64,000 nt of DNA from Tubiluchus corallicola (Eukaryota > Priapulida > Priapulimorpha > Priapulimorphida > Tubiluchidae): NCBI GenBank assembly GCA_030141605.1, contig JAQGDQ010002395.1:53056-117055 (forward strand). The letters are read 5' to 3'. The notes beneath the pieces were generated by a model, which did no database searches, was not told where the DNA came from, and worked only from the letters and a program-made list of their open reading frames with translations. Shown here one piece after another: positions 17,701 through 27,072 of this stretch (its first letter is position 1; each line of letters opens with the position of its first letter). A program made the position numbers and the translations under genes.

Positions 17701-20179
17701 GTACTTCAAGGTTGCTCCCTGTCGGTATGTAGTGGTACTTTGGCGGTTGTATTCCTACGTAGTGGGAGTATGGTTCATATGGTAAGAATGAGATGTTTTC
17801 GTTTGGTCTGCCCCCTTTTTCCATGACCTTACCGGTTACTTTTACCATTAGTGCTGATGGTGCGTTTGAGACATCTGGCAGGTTCCACTCGGTAAGTTTT
17901 TTCCCGTTATTATCAAGTTCTCCTTCAAATATTGTTTGCTCAATAGGCTGAAAATCGACACTGGGATTTGTAAATACAAAGCTATCATACTTTTTGAATC
18001 TCTTTTTTATGCTAAATATTTCTGTGTCAATCCGGGCTTTAAGTCCGGCAGCAGGATTTCCGAACAGGTAAGTGCTGCTCAAGTCCAAATTGAAGGTTGT
18101 CTTGTTCCACGCAATAAACTGCTGCTCCGGCTCAATTTTAATTTTTAAGCGGTACGGGACAACCGTTTCAATTTTTATTGTATGGGTAAACTCTTTATTA
18201 CCAATACGAAACACTGCTCTCCAGTTTCCTGTCGGATCGGACTCTTTTGTCTGTACTTTAAAGTTGTAAAATCCATCCTTGCTTTGCTTGTTTGTTACTT
18301 CATATATTTTTTTACCTTGCGGATTGATCATTTCAATTGTGAGAGGGTGATTTCTTGGGTAGCTTCGTTTGGTAAAGCGGGCTATTATTGAGATGTTTAT
18401 CTCGTCACCAGGTCTGTACACACCTCTTTCTGTATATGTGTATGCTTTGATGCCTGAGTTATGCTCACTGATTCCCCCGGTGTCAAATCCTGATGTGTTC
18501 CACTCCATATCATTAGGCTTTATGACACTTTGCTGGCCATCTTTTTCTGCTGTTATGTAGTAGTTGAAATATCTTTCCCCGTACAGTGTTGCTATTCCAT
18601 CACTGTCTGTGTTTGCTGTTGATTTTGTATCGCCATAGATTGATATTAGTTTGACTCTTACTCCCTGCATGGGTTTTGCTGTAGCGATGTCTGTTGCGTA
18701 TACTTTATAGTTGTTTTTTATTTTCTTGCATGTCAGTCCTATATCGCTAAAGAGCAGCGGTTTATAGATTTGTCCGTATTTTTCTATGTATTTATCGTAG
18801 TTCCCGCTTTCTATTTCTGTCAGCATATCTCGCGGGTTAAAGTTCAGGCGCACCAAGTAGAGCCCTTTGTGATTTTTACGGATCAACTTTGATAAGTCTA
18901 TTTCATTTAGTTTCCATACGTTTTTTTCTTCGCCTATTTCAAAGGTCTCATTGTGCACTATAACTCCTACCTGGTTGACGTATTTTGCATTAAAGGGAGC
19001 TTTTCTATCAGACAGGCTTTTCAGCTGTTCATTTCTCAAAAACTTCGGGATACTATTTGCATACACTTTTTTTACTTCAACATGGACTCTTTTTAAGTTG
19101 TTTGTGTGAAACTGAAGCCTATACTGGTTTCCACTGGGCAGAAAAATACCACTGGATGCAAATTCTACCTGTGGCTCCATATTTGCGAAGGTTATCTTTT
19201 GGGTATATTTCTTTTCTGTTACTGTCCCCCATCTATTTTTTATTCCTTTTTCAACTATTAGTTTATAGTTTTCTCCAGCCCGGAAATTCCCGTCTATTAT
19301 TAGGGAGCTTCCCATTCTTTGAATTTTCAGGTTTGATACCGGGATTGTTTTTATTAGCCCGTCAATGTTTTGCTCGGGGTCAAATTCATCAGAGAAGTGC
19401 AGCCTTATTTTAGGGGATTTTCCCTTATCTTCTCTACTTACCTTAGTCAGTTCCATTGATCCTAATGGGCTGATTTCAAAAGATTTTTTAAAGTTTTTTG
19501 GTAAGCCTGTCTTTTTTTTACGTATGGTAAGTGTATAGTTGTCTGTGCTGCTTTTGCGAAGCAGATCACCCGATATATAGTTGAATGTTTTTCCATCTGG
19601 CTCTGCTGTTATTTTGACTTCAACTGCTTTTTTCCCTTTTTTTAGCTCCAGGGCTTTTTCGACTGTTTTCAGGTCAATTGATTCTGTAAAGCTGACTATC
19701 CCTATGTATTGCAATATTTCTCTGTTATTGCTATTTTTCAAAATCAGTTTTCCATCGAATTTTGCAATTTCCCTTCCTGCAATTCTGAACCTAAATTCAA
19801 TGGATCCCAAATTTTCATCTTTGAATTTCTCATTCAGTTCTGATAGAATCAGTTTTCCATTAAATGTTTTTCTATAGGGTAGGTCTCCTACAGGTCTAAA
19901 TACTATTGTGTTTCTGCTTTTCCAGTATGCTACGCCTCTTATGGATGGCGAAATCTTAAAGGCCCCTTTTACTACACTGCCTACCTCTTCTGCTTCTACT
20001 ACCGGTTCAATAAATTGTACCTCTATTAAGTCACCACTTTGAATTTCTCCACTAGTTACTGTATTTACTATTTTTGCAACCTCTTCGGAGTATATTACAT
20101 CTCCTTCTTTTTCTCTCTCTTTGCATGATATTAGCAGAACAGTCAGTACTGTGCACAAGATTAGCGCTGTTTTTCTCAT
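14747..20179 (-). CDS. Bacterial alpha-2-macroglobulin, lipoprotein
   Basis: 1810 residues. Signal peptide with lipobox LLISC (Cys19), so it is anchored in the envelope. The N-terminal half has an Ig-like domain region and MG domains (GVYRPGDEINISIIARFTK, about residue 565). The bait and MG10-like part is followed by DMPNYVGSVRIMVIGARKKSYAKAEK and the helical thioester domain, YPYGCIEQTTSSVFPQLYI, with the reactive Cys1353 and Gln1356 intact. The end shows a receptor-like domain (LVQILPSGWEIENTRL). It is a protease trap by family knowledge. The gene is upstream of pbpC and probably cotranscribed with it. The 1810-residue length is somewhat above that of E. coli YfhM (about 1650). Confidence 0.94.
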   Translation of the reverse strand: MRKTALILCTVLTVLLISCKEREKEGDVIYSEEVAKIVNTVTSGEIQSGDLIEVQFIEPVVEAEEVGSVVKGAFKISPSIRGVAYWKSRNTIVFRPVGDLPYRKTFNGKLILSELNEKFKDENLGSIEFRFRIAGREIAKFDGKLILKNSNNREILQYIGIVSFTESIDLKTVEKALELKKGKKAVEVKITAEPDGKTFNYISGDLLRKSSTDNYTLTIRKKKTGLPKNFKKSFEISPLGSMELTKVSREDKGKSPKIRLHFSDEFDPEQNIDGLIKTIPVSNLKIQRMGSSLIIDGNFRAGENYKLIVEKGIKNRWGTVTEKKYTQKITFANMEPQVEFASSGIFLPSGNQYRLQFHTNNLKRVHVEVKKVYANSIPKFLRNEQLKSLSDRKAPFNAKYVNQVGVIVHNETFEIGEEKNVWKLNEIDLSKLIRKNHKGLYLVRLNFNPRDMLTEIESGNYDKYIEKYGQIYKPLLFSDIGLTCKKIKNNYKVYATDIATAKPMQGVRVKLISIYGDTKSTANTDSDGIATLYGERYFNYYITAEKDGQQSVIKPNDMEWNTSGFDTGGISEHNSGIKAYTYTERGVYRPGDEINISIIARFTKRSYPRNHPLTIEMINPQGKKIYEVTNKQSKDGFYNFKVQTKESDPTGNWRAVFRIGNKEFTHTIKIETVVPYRLKIKIEPEQQFIAWNKTTFNLDLSSTYLFGNPAAGLKARIDTEIFSIKKRFKKYDSFVFTNPSVDFQPIEQTIFEGELDNNGKKLTEWNLPDVSNAPSALMVKVTGKVMEKGGRPNENISFLPYEPYSHYVGIQPPKYHYIPTGSNLEVPAIIVTPEGKPVAGRSLKYRIYRNTEHWWWQYDKKLRFKSDKNTVLIGEGSVNSKTTHSIIKFLPIERGTFLIEVTDEEGTGHTSGIFVTAYKYGSSGGEDKSAGTLELSSQKNKYYTNEHIKVQFPAPKEGIALITVEKGGEILYNTWVSPKGEDLTEVKIPATEKMVPNAYITVSLIQPHKQTENDRPIRMFGILPILVENRDSKHEIEIKTATKFLPEKPFEITLQTKDREPTQFTIAVVDEGLLDITNFKTPDPWPHFFSKVRLETRTFDLFSHIISANKGDVFKTFSIGGDMDYRESQLGNKKRQRRFKPVSLFKGPVDTDASGKAVVRFDMPNYVGSVRIMVIGARKKSYAKAEKRVPVKSELMVMPTLPRVIGPGEKFTVPVSVFAMEDGIGNVEVDIATEELLEIEGADSRKMQFKKADDKECYFTIKAKEQVGQTKVKIRARSAKHKAEYLVDLYVRPASPRIYKSFNSSVESGKTATLYVPDDGLKGTNRATITISNYPGISIDHRLKYLIHYPYGCIEQTTSSVFPQLYIKQFVDYSEADTKDIDKNINAGIQQLRKFQIFSGGFSYWPYEDTPSEWGTLYGGHFMVEAKKLGYHVTEDLYRNWLGYTSKMARQGSGNLTSRVYRAYTLALAGKPANSEMNLLRENRLHKMNNVQKWLLAASYHLAGLPDKVSEIVKDAGMETDNYQEFSGTYGSGLRDKGMILDALVSLNKMEQAEELARDISKYISASDWYSTQTIGYTLLGIGKYITALQKGSEKAELKGHITFADGTEVPFKTEKTYTYRLQNGFGKPIQISLDEKSDVAKAFTTLAWDGVPFKSDIKDENSNLSLNVKWYDEEGKGIDITQINQGTAFWGHFQVENISTLKRVDEVALVQILPSGWEIENTRLSGESMPAWTERMNLYNEKYLDIRDDRVMWFFDIHKNIEKKKKLDFIVKINAVTIGEFELAPTLVEAMYNESFKATKAGKKVKVIK

Positions 20180-20421
20180 TGGGTATGATTTAATATAATA
20201 TTATAGTACATTACATTACATGTTAACAAAGTAAGGTTAAAACCTTAGCGAAACTTATTTTATTAATATTTATATCATTTTTTTTAAGAGTAATTTACTA
20301 TCGATTTTTTTCTTAACCTGAGCCCAGTTGGGATATTTTTGCTTGTATAGCGCAGTGCTTAAATATTTGAATAAGTGCTATCCCTCCTGCTGCTTTTTGG
20401 TGTTCTAACCGGATATAGTTT

Positions 20422-22278
20422 TTATTCTATAATTAAATTTCTGTTTTTAGGATATTTAACTGAGTATCTTAAATCAAATTCTTTTTTGTCATTTGGATTG
20501 AGATTAAACTCCCATTTTATTTTACCTGTTTCGGGGTCATGTTTTGCGTTAGATAAGTTTTGGATCTTTACTTCTATTTCCTTTGTTGTTGAAACAGGAA
20601 CCTGGTCAAGGATAATCATATCAATTTTTTGGCTTTTGCTATTCCTTACTGTTATTTTCCATGCCATGCTATCTTCTTTTTTACTGCCAATAGATTGTTT
20701 ATTTGTAAACTCTTTGATTTTTTCTCTATTTACAGATACTTTTTTATCTCGTCCTAACGATATTCCCAGAGTATCTGAAGCATATCTTACATCCAACAGG
20801 GCCTTGCCGATATAGGTGTCTTCAAAAAATAGGTTGGCTTCTCCTTCAAGAAGGCTGTATTGTTCCCAGTCTGTGATATTTGCTATTAGGAAGGCATTTT
20901 TGTCAATTTTTGGTACACAATAGTATTGGTAGAATGCAGGGAGGTTATAGAACTCCATGTCTACTGTGTAGTTTTTATTATCTGATGCAATGGTGTATGG
21001 GGTTTTGATTTCAAAGTCAACTGTTGTCTGTTTTTCAACCTGGGCTGTAGGTATTGCTGAGCTGCTCACACTTTGTAGTTTTGTTTCCGATTCAGCTGAA
21101 CTGTCAACAGCGTGCAGTGGCTCCATGTATTCCTTTTTCATTTTCAAGGTTGCAGTATGCCTGTTTCTACCATCAAGTGCGACATTCATTACTGCACCGG
21201 AAATCGGTAGGGTTTGAGGGTTAAACCCAATGCATGAATAGGTGAGTTGGATTGTGTGATTGGGAATTGTTATGGTGTAGTCTCCACCCTGGTCTGTTGT
21301 GGTACCTATTGTTGTGCCATGTACAACAACAGTTGCACCCGGTAATGGTTCTCCATAATTATCAGTTACTTTTCCACTTACATTATTAGCACCCGGTTTG
21401 TAGGTTGGCGGTAATGTGTTATAACCCAGGAAGTGGGTTTTTAGTTCGGGAGCAACTCCTGATACATTTGGGTTAGCGGACGAAAGTTTAAGTTTTACAT
21501 TTTTCCAGTCAACTTTTGTGTTTTGCTTGACATTAGCTTTGTATATTAACTGAATCGGTTCGCTTATGTTTTTTGCTCGAATGTCGTATGAGGGAAACCA
21601 TCCGGCATTATCGACGATATATGAGATTTCAAATGAAAATATACCGGTTTTTTTAGTATCTACTTTAACCAGTATTTCTCCGGCAGGAATTTTTTTTTGG
21701 ACAGTCAGAGCCCTGATTTGGTTTTGCAGGTCTGTTCTCTGATTATTAAGCTCTTTTATTGTTTTGTTATGTTCAATTTCCGATAGTTTCAGAGATGTTA
21801 GTTTTTCATTATAAAATTTTGATGTTTGCTGAAGGTTTGTAACACTGATTTGTTCATTTTTACCGCCAATGTTCCTGTTCTCGTGTAGGAAAGCCAATTC
21901 TTCCTTAATAACCGATAGGTGTGTGTATTCGATTTTCACCTTATTTTCAATCTCTTCAAGCCTGTTCTCCATATCCAGCAATTCTTTGGGTTTTTGGAGC
22001 TTGTCTAGGTAGTTTTGCTGGTGGTTTACTGATAAGATAGTTATTCCCCCTTCAGCTTTTACCTGAACGCTTTTGTGGTCAATGAAGGGGGAGAGGTTTA
22101 TATATTTAAGTGTTGTGGTTCCTTTTGCCAGGTTAACATGTTTTTTCCTTACAATTTGAGCTCCTTCAATGAATATTGTTACATTGTCTATCCTAGTTTC
22201 GACTTCTTTTTCTGTTATTTCCTGTGAAAGCAGCTTGGTGAAAGCTAGGCAAAGGGCTAAAATACTTATTGTTTTCAT
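20422..22278 (-). CDS. DUF4139 (mucoidy inhibitor A family) protein with inserted carboxypeptidase-regulatory-like domain
   Basis: 618 residues, exported (signal peptide MKTISILALCLAFTKLLSQ). Order: a DUF4140-type N-terminal domain (about 25-110, VTIFIEGAQIVRKKHVNL), a coiled coil (about 100-200), and the DUF4139 beta domain beginning FSFEISYIVDNAGWFPSYDIRA. At about 295-380 that domain is interrupted by a CarboxypepD_reg-like module (NVSGKVTDNYGEPLPGATVV) of the type found at the N-terminus of SusC proteins. DUF4139 then resumes (KTPYTIASDNKNYTVDMEFY) and ends GKIKWEFNLNPNDKKEFDLRYSVKYP. The function in Bacteroidota is unknown. Tandem with the alpha-2-macroglobulin gene but separated by 242 bases. 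Confidence 0.85.
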   Translation of the reverse strand: MKTISILALCLAFTKLLSQEITEKEVETRIDNVTIFIEGAQIVRKKHVNLAKGTTTLKYINLSPFIDHKSVQVKAEGGITILSVNHQQNYLDKLQKPKELLDMENRLEEIENKVKIEYTHLSVIKEELAFLHENRNIGGKNEQISVTNLQQTSKFYNEKLTSLKLSEIEHNKTIKELNNQRTDLQNQIRALTVQKKIPAGEILVKVDTKKTGIFSFEISYIVDNAGWFPSYDIRAKNISEPIQLIYKANVKQNTKVDWKNVKLKLSSANPNVSGVAPELKTHFLGYNTLPPTYKPGANNVSGKVTDNYGEPLPGATVVVHGTTIGTTTDQGGDYTITIPNHTIQLTYSCIGFNPQTLPISGAVMNVALDGRNRHTATLKMKKEYMEPLHAVDSSAESETKLQSVSSSAIPTAQVEKQTTVDFEIKTPYTIASDNKNYTVDMEFYNLPAFYQYYCVPKIDKNAFLIANITDWEQYSLLEGEANLFFEDTYIGKALLDVRYASDTLGISLGRDKKVSVNREKIKEFTNKQSIGSKKEDSMAWKITVRNSKSQKIDMIILDQVPVSTTKEIEVKIQNLSNAKHDPETGKIKWEFNLNPNDKKEFDLRYSVKYPKNRNLIIE

Positions 22279-23831
22279 CTATTTATTGTGACCAGTTTTA
22301 ACTGTTGTACGCAAAAGAAAGTAGTAACTTCAAAAGTAGTAACTTATTTTTAATTGAATACTATTATTTAAATATGCATAAGCTTCGTTGATGTTTATGT
22401 TGTGCATATTTTATTAGTTCTTATTTTAGAATATCAATTTTCAGGTTGTTTTTCAATGTATGGGTGTTTTTGCAGAATTCACCTTTTTTATTAGCATATT
22501 TTGTGAGAGTCTTTTTCAGTGTTTCCGGTTATACCAGCGGACTGAAAGTTTTCAATATTTTTTGATTTGTATTGCTTTGTGAGGCTGTTTTAAGGTGTTT
22601 GTTTCAAGCAGAGGGGGCATAATTATAATACGAATGGTGCAAAAAAGTTAATTTACGCTAAATAATACGAATGGTTTTAAGTTATGAAAAGCGATTGTCT
22701 AAGGCTTTCGTTAATGCATAGTAAAGGGTTGAAAATACCTTTAAGTAGTCCATAAGTACAATGAGATAAATAAATATCGATTTAAGCCATCCCCTAAAGG
22801 TGGTTTTTTTATGCTTAAGACTGGGTTGAAGACACCCCTGCTATTTAATCTTATGGAGTAGCAAAAAGGTGATTTGGGTACAGGGTTGGGCATAGTTTTA
22901 ATATCATTTTTGAGATTGTTGACACCCTCACTTTGCAGTTTTTTTGCTTACTATGCTCGGACGGGTGCTTTACGGTAAAGTAAAGGTATGGCAAAGCAAA
23001 AAACATGCAAAATAAATATTATTGCATAAATCCACTTTGTGTGTATGCTTTGTAGCCTATATAAAACGGAAGTGCAGGGTTTGATAACTGCACCTAGTTT
23101 AGTAGAGCATCTTTTGCTATAATACGGGTAGTGATTGGAGCAACAATATTTTCAAAGCCCCAGGTAGCTGTAATTTAATAATAAAAACAGATGAGCATTT
23201 TAAAGCTAACAATAGACTGTACTACTACACTATCCAGTGGAAGGTATACCGCTATAGGGGAGGCAGGTTGCTGGCACAAGTAACATGGTTTTCGCAAAGT
23301 GAGCTATCATTTAGATAGTTTATGCCGATGGTACAATAAGAAGAGGCAGAAAAGAACATGAGCAAGGAGCAGACTGCAAATGATACAACAAAGATTCTTT
23401 AGGCGTAGCCTTTGTAGGTATTGATAGCTTTTCACTCCCGCAGCTTACCAACTTATTCAGGCTATTCACAGAGCTTTTAAAAAAAGTATAAGCGAGCCAC
23501 TGTATATTGAGGAGTATAACGGGTTTAGCAGTAAACAGGGTATGCTCGGTTCCTCAAAAAACTATTAAAGCAATAGTAAAATGGAAAAAAACGTGCAAGG
23601 TTGCTTCTTTTTTTCAATGCCCTAAAAATGGAAGTACCCATTTTTAAACTATTCATAGGTTTTAGTTGCGGCTTAGCTGTGTGTGTACTGTTTGTTCTAA
23701 AGCAGGTGCTATAAAAGTATGGAAGGAGAAGAGGGTTTATGGTTGCATAGATTTTTTCCTCATTTGGCAGAAAGCTAAAAAAGATTACATTTGCACTGTT
23801 CTGGACAAAATTTATAGAAAAAAAAATAATC
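22279..23831. other. 1.5-kb region without a supported gene
   Basis: No frame longer than about 50 codons shows gene-like character. TAATACGAATGGT occurs twice near 22635 and 22665. A frame of about 45 codons near 23189-23320 (containing LYYYTIQWKVYRYRGG) and a further stretch at 23400-23570 look like decayed coding sequence, but I cannot name a family. The right end carries the promoter of the next gene. It is probably a graveyard of an old gene or element. Confidence 0.5.
23763..23793 (+). promoter_or_regulatory. Consensus Bacteroidota promoter for the spt-like gene
   Basis: TTTG at 23763-23766, a 19-base spacer and TACATTTG at 23786-23793. This fits TTTG-N19-TAnnTTTG exactly. The GTG start at 23832 is 38 bases downstream. 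Confidence 0.75.
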
Positions 23832-25073
23832 GTGGATATTTTTAGTAAGATTAAATCTAAGGGCGATCTTGGAAAATACCAGAAAGATGCACACGGGTAC
23901 TTTGCATTTCCTAAGCTGGGGGGAGAGATTCATCCTCGTATGAAGTTTAGAGGTAAAGAGGTACTTACGTGGAGTTTGAATAATTATCTTGGGCTGGCTA
24001 ATCATCCGAAGGTGCGTAATACTGATAGTGAGGCTACTGCTAAGTACGGCATGGCATATCCTATGGGTGCCAGGATGATGTCTGGGCATACTAGTAAGCA
24101 TGAGGAGCTTGAGCAGCAGTTGTCGGAGTTTGTAGGTAAGCCCGATACTTTCCTGCTAAATTATGGTTATCAGGGTATGGTGTCTATTATAGATGCTTTG
24201 TGTGGAAGGCATGATGTTATCGTTTATGATGCTGAGTCTCATGCTTGTATTGTTGACGGGGTACGCCTGCACATGGGTAAGCGTTTTGTTTTTCTCCACA
24301 ATGATATGGATAGCCTTAGTAAGCAACTGGGTCATGCAGCAAGGGTGGTGGAGAAGACAGGAGGGGGTATTTTGGTTATCACAGAGGGTGTTTTTGGTAT
24401 GGCCGGTGATCTTGGCAAGTTGGATGAGATTATCTCCATGAAGAAGAAGTACAATTTCAGGCTACTGGTAGATGATGCTCACGGTTTTGGAACAATGGGC
24501 AAGCTGGGTGCGGGAACAGGTTTACACTTTGGAGTACAGGACGATATAGATCTTTATTTTGGGACATTTGCTAAGGCGATGGCAGGTATCGGGGGTTTTG
24601 TGTCATGTGACGAGGAGGTTTGCAACTTTTTGCGTTATAATATGCGCTCTCAGACTTTTGCCAAATCGTTACCGATGCCGATGGTAATAGGTGCTCTAAA
24701 AAGACTTGAGTTGATACGTTCAAATCCCGAGTTTGTAGAGCGGCTGTGGGTAATAGTGTGTGCTCTTCAGAAGGGGCTGAGAGAGAATGGGTTTAATCTT
24801 GGAAATACCAGTTCTCCCGTAACTCCTATATATCTTTCTGGGAGTGTTCCTGAGGGCACTAATGTGGTAATGGATCTTCGTGAAAATTACAATATTTTTT
24901 GCTCAATAGTTATATATCCCGTTATTCCTAAGGGGCAGCTGTTATTGAGACTTATTCCGACAGCCATGCACTCGCTTGAGGATGTAGAGTATACTATTAA
25001 GGTGTTTTCAGAGGTGAGGAGAAAGCTTAAGGAGGGAAAGTATTCAACAGAGCAGATGGCGCAGATGCTTTAG
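23832..25073 (+). CDS. spt: Alpha-oxoamine synthase family enzyme, likely serine palmitoyltransferase
   Basis: PLP-dependent enzyme of 413 residues (GTG start). The fold-type I landmarks are all present: SLNNYLGLANHPK, MGARMMSGHTSKHEELEQQL, VYDAESHACIVDG, and LLVDDAHGFG with Asp214 and His217. The PLP lysine is Lys248 in YFGTFAKAMAGIGG. Family members condense an amino acid with an acyl-CoA (Spt, Kbl, BioF). Bacteroidota use Spt to make 3-ketodihydrosphingosine for their sphingolipids. The FGTFAKAMAGIGGF form and the ending around PVIPKGQLLLRLIPTAMHSLEDV fit Spt better than Kbl or BioF. The assignment to Spt is inference; no other lipid gene is adjacent. Expression comes from its own consensus promoter. 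Confidence 0.82.
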   Translation: MDIFSKIKSKGDLGKYQKDAHGYFAFPKLGGEIHPRMKFRGKEVLTWSLNNYLGLANHPKVRNTDSEATAKYGMAYPMGARMMSGHTSKHEELEQQLSEFVGKPDTFLLNYGYQGMVSIIDALCGRHDVIVYDAESHACIVDGVRLHMGKRFVFLHNDMDSLSKQLGHAARVVEKTGGGILVITEGVFGMAGDLGKLDEIISMKKKYNFRLLVDDAHGFGTMGKLGAGTGLHFGVQDDIDLYFGTFAKAMAGIGGFVSCDEEVCNFLRYNMRSQTFAKSLPMPMVIGALKRLELIRSNPEFVERLWVIVCALQKGLRENGFNLGNTSSPVTPIYLSGSVPEGTNVVMDLRENYNIFCSIVIYPVIPKGQLLLRLIPTAMHSLEDVEYTIKVFSEVRRKLKEGKYSTEQMAQML

Positions 25074-25162
25074 GGAGTGAATGGTATTGATGAGTATAGT
25101 ATTATAGGCTGACGGCTTTGCTATCTATCAAAGCCCTTTAAGAGCAGTTTTTTCTGTTTTGC

Positions 25163-25425
25163 AGAGTTTATAAGATTCATCTGATTTTGTTTTGACGATT
25201 TTCCTATCATAATCTGTAAAGTTTTGCATGTAAGTTATAGTAAGTTCTTGCATTTTAGGTCACTATAATTTGTTGAGGTTTTAAATTCTATATTGATAAT
25301 ATTGAGCAGGTTGGGATTAATTTCAGGAGCGGATAAATAATAAAGTGAGGTCTTTGCGAAGGTCTCAAAGCATAAAGAGGTTGCAAGTTTGATGGCTGCA
25401 ACCTCTTTTATTATTTTATCTGTTT
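25163..25425. repeat. 263-bp direct repeat, left copy (long target duplication)
   Basis: Identical base for base to 27073-27335; offset 1910. The two copies directly abut the ends of the IS1634-like element. Contains a terminator hairpin and no recognisable gene. Confidence 0.95.
25374..25408. terminator. Hairpin terminator, left copy
   Basis: Arms AAAGAGGTTGCA (25374-25385) and TGCAACCTCTTT (25397-25408) flanked by A and T runs. It works in either direction. It originally lay between the convergent spt-like and susD genes and was duplicated with the target. Confidence 0.75.
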
Positions 25426-27072
25426 CCTGTTTTGTGCACCACAACGACGCCCCAAGAATGCACTATTGATTATCAGCAAGATAGGAATTTCAAATTTGCA
25501 TTTTGGGTGCTGCATGCTTAATTTTATGCATGTTTGTCCGAAAAAATAAGAATCGGGAGTGGTTCTGTGAGTGTACAGATAATCTCAAAAAATCATGGTA
25601 AATATAAGGTTGTAAAAACCGTAGGTTGCGCAAAAACAAAGCGGGAAGAAGAATTGCTTTTATTGCTTGCCAACACAGAGATAGAGCGGCTTAGGGGCAT
25701 GCAATCGCTTTTTGTTGAACACGATGATTTGGTGGTTGAAAACTTTGTGGGCAGCATTGCAAACAATCATTTACAAGTTGTAGGAAGTGAATTAATTTTA
25801 GGCAAAATTTATCAAGTCTTTAACTTTCCGGATGATGGGTGCTGCAATTATTTTCGCAACCTGGTATTATGTCGGTTAGTGTACCCGGGAAGCAAATTAA
25901 AAACCGTTGACTATTTTAGACAGCACCTGAATACAGATGTTAGCGTACACACTATTTATCGTTTCCTTGACGAGCTAAATACAAGTTTAAAGCCACAAAT
26001 TGAACAACTTACCTTTAAGCACACCAGGAAGCTACTAAAAGGAAAGATAAGTGTCGCATTTTATGATATGACCACATTGTATTTTGAGGCATCAGAAGAA
26101 GATGACTACCGTATTCCCGGATTCAACAAAGATGGCAAGCATCAACAACCGCAAATAATGATAGGTTTACTGGTGGGTAAATATGGATACCCGATTGGCT
26201 ATCAAATATTCGAGGGAAACACCTCTGAAACAAAAACACTAATCCCTGTTCTGGAAGCCTTTCAAAATAAATTTAATATCGAAAGGCCTATTGTAGTTGC
26301 CGATGCAGCTTTACTCTCGCAGAAGAACATAAATGCCTTGATTGAAAACAAATACGAGTACATACTTGGAGGACGGATAAAGAATGAAAGTCAAAAAATA
26401 AAAGAAAAAATTATAACTCTTGATATTAAAGAAAACAAGCCAGTTGAGTTGAAAAACAAGAATGGAAGGTTGATTATCAGCTTCTCAGAAAAAAGAGCCT
26501 TCAACGATAAAAAAACAGAGAGAAGGGCTTAAAAAGACTTGAAAAACGTGTTGCTTCCGGCAAGCTAACAAAGAATCGCATAAATAATCGCGGGTATAAT
26601 AAATATCTGAATCTGTCGGGGGAGATTGCCGTTAAAATCGACTACGATAAGTTCCAGTCAGATAGAGTTTGGGATGGGTTGAAGGGTTATGTAACCAATA
26701 CCCATTTACCGAGAAAAGATGTTATCGGGAATTATAGTCAGTTGTGGCAAGTGGAAAAAGCTTTTCGTATATCAAAAACTGATTTACGAATACGGCCAGT
26801 TTATCACCGCTTAAAAGAACGCATTGAAGCCCATATCTGTATTTGTTTCACAGCCTATGCCATTTACAAAGAGCTGGAAAGGTTATTGAAGGCAAATAAT
26901 ATTGATATCTCTGCTGAAAAAGCCTTGGAACAAATCCGGCAGATCAGGCAGCTGCAATACACTCTGCCCAAATCGAAACAAGTCAGAACAAAAATATTAC
27001 AGCCAACTGAAATGCAAAAAAAGTTGTTAAATATGAAATTATAAACTTGGGTGCTGCAATGCACAAAACAGG
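25426..27072 (+). mobile_element. IS1634-like insertion sequence (1647 bp)
   Basis: The ends form an inverted repeat: CCTGTTTTGTGCA at 25426 and its complement TGCACAAAACAGG ending at 27072, with further partial matches inside (CCCAAG). A single DDE transposase gene, broken by two frameshifts, fills it. The element sits between two perfect 263-bp direct repeats. Members of this family (IS1634 of Mycoplasma, the related IS1549 of Mycobacterium) are known for very long and variable target duplications. Confidence 0.92.
25530..27044 (+). pseudogene. IS1634-like transposase with two homopolymer frameshifts
   Basis: The family's usual start (MFVRKK) is read from ATG 25530 but hits TAA after an A6 run (25541-25546). 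One more A would continue into IRIGSGSVSVQIIS. The main frame then runs to 26532, with YDMTTLYFEASEEDDYRIPG (first Asp) and PIVVADAALLSQKN (second Asp). Within an A7 run (26509-26515) the frame must slip back by one to continue as NREKGLKRLEKRV. The C-terminal part has WQVEKAFRISKTDLRIRPVYH, containing the catalytic Glu, and ends at 27044. Both breaks are single-base length changes in A runs, so decay, sequencing error or, for the second, translational slippage are all possible. Confidence 0.85.

Noticed and set aside
25235-25444. 69-codon minus-strand frame across the 263-bp repeat and the IS end
   Set aside because: It crosses the junction between host repeat and IS end, and contains the terminator hairpin; not a gene.
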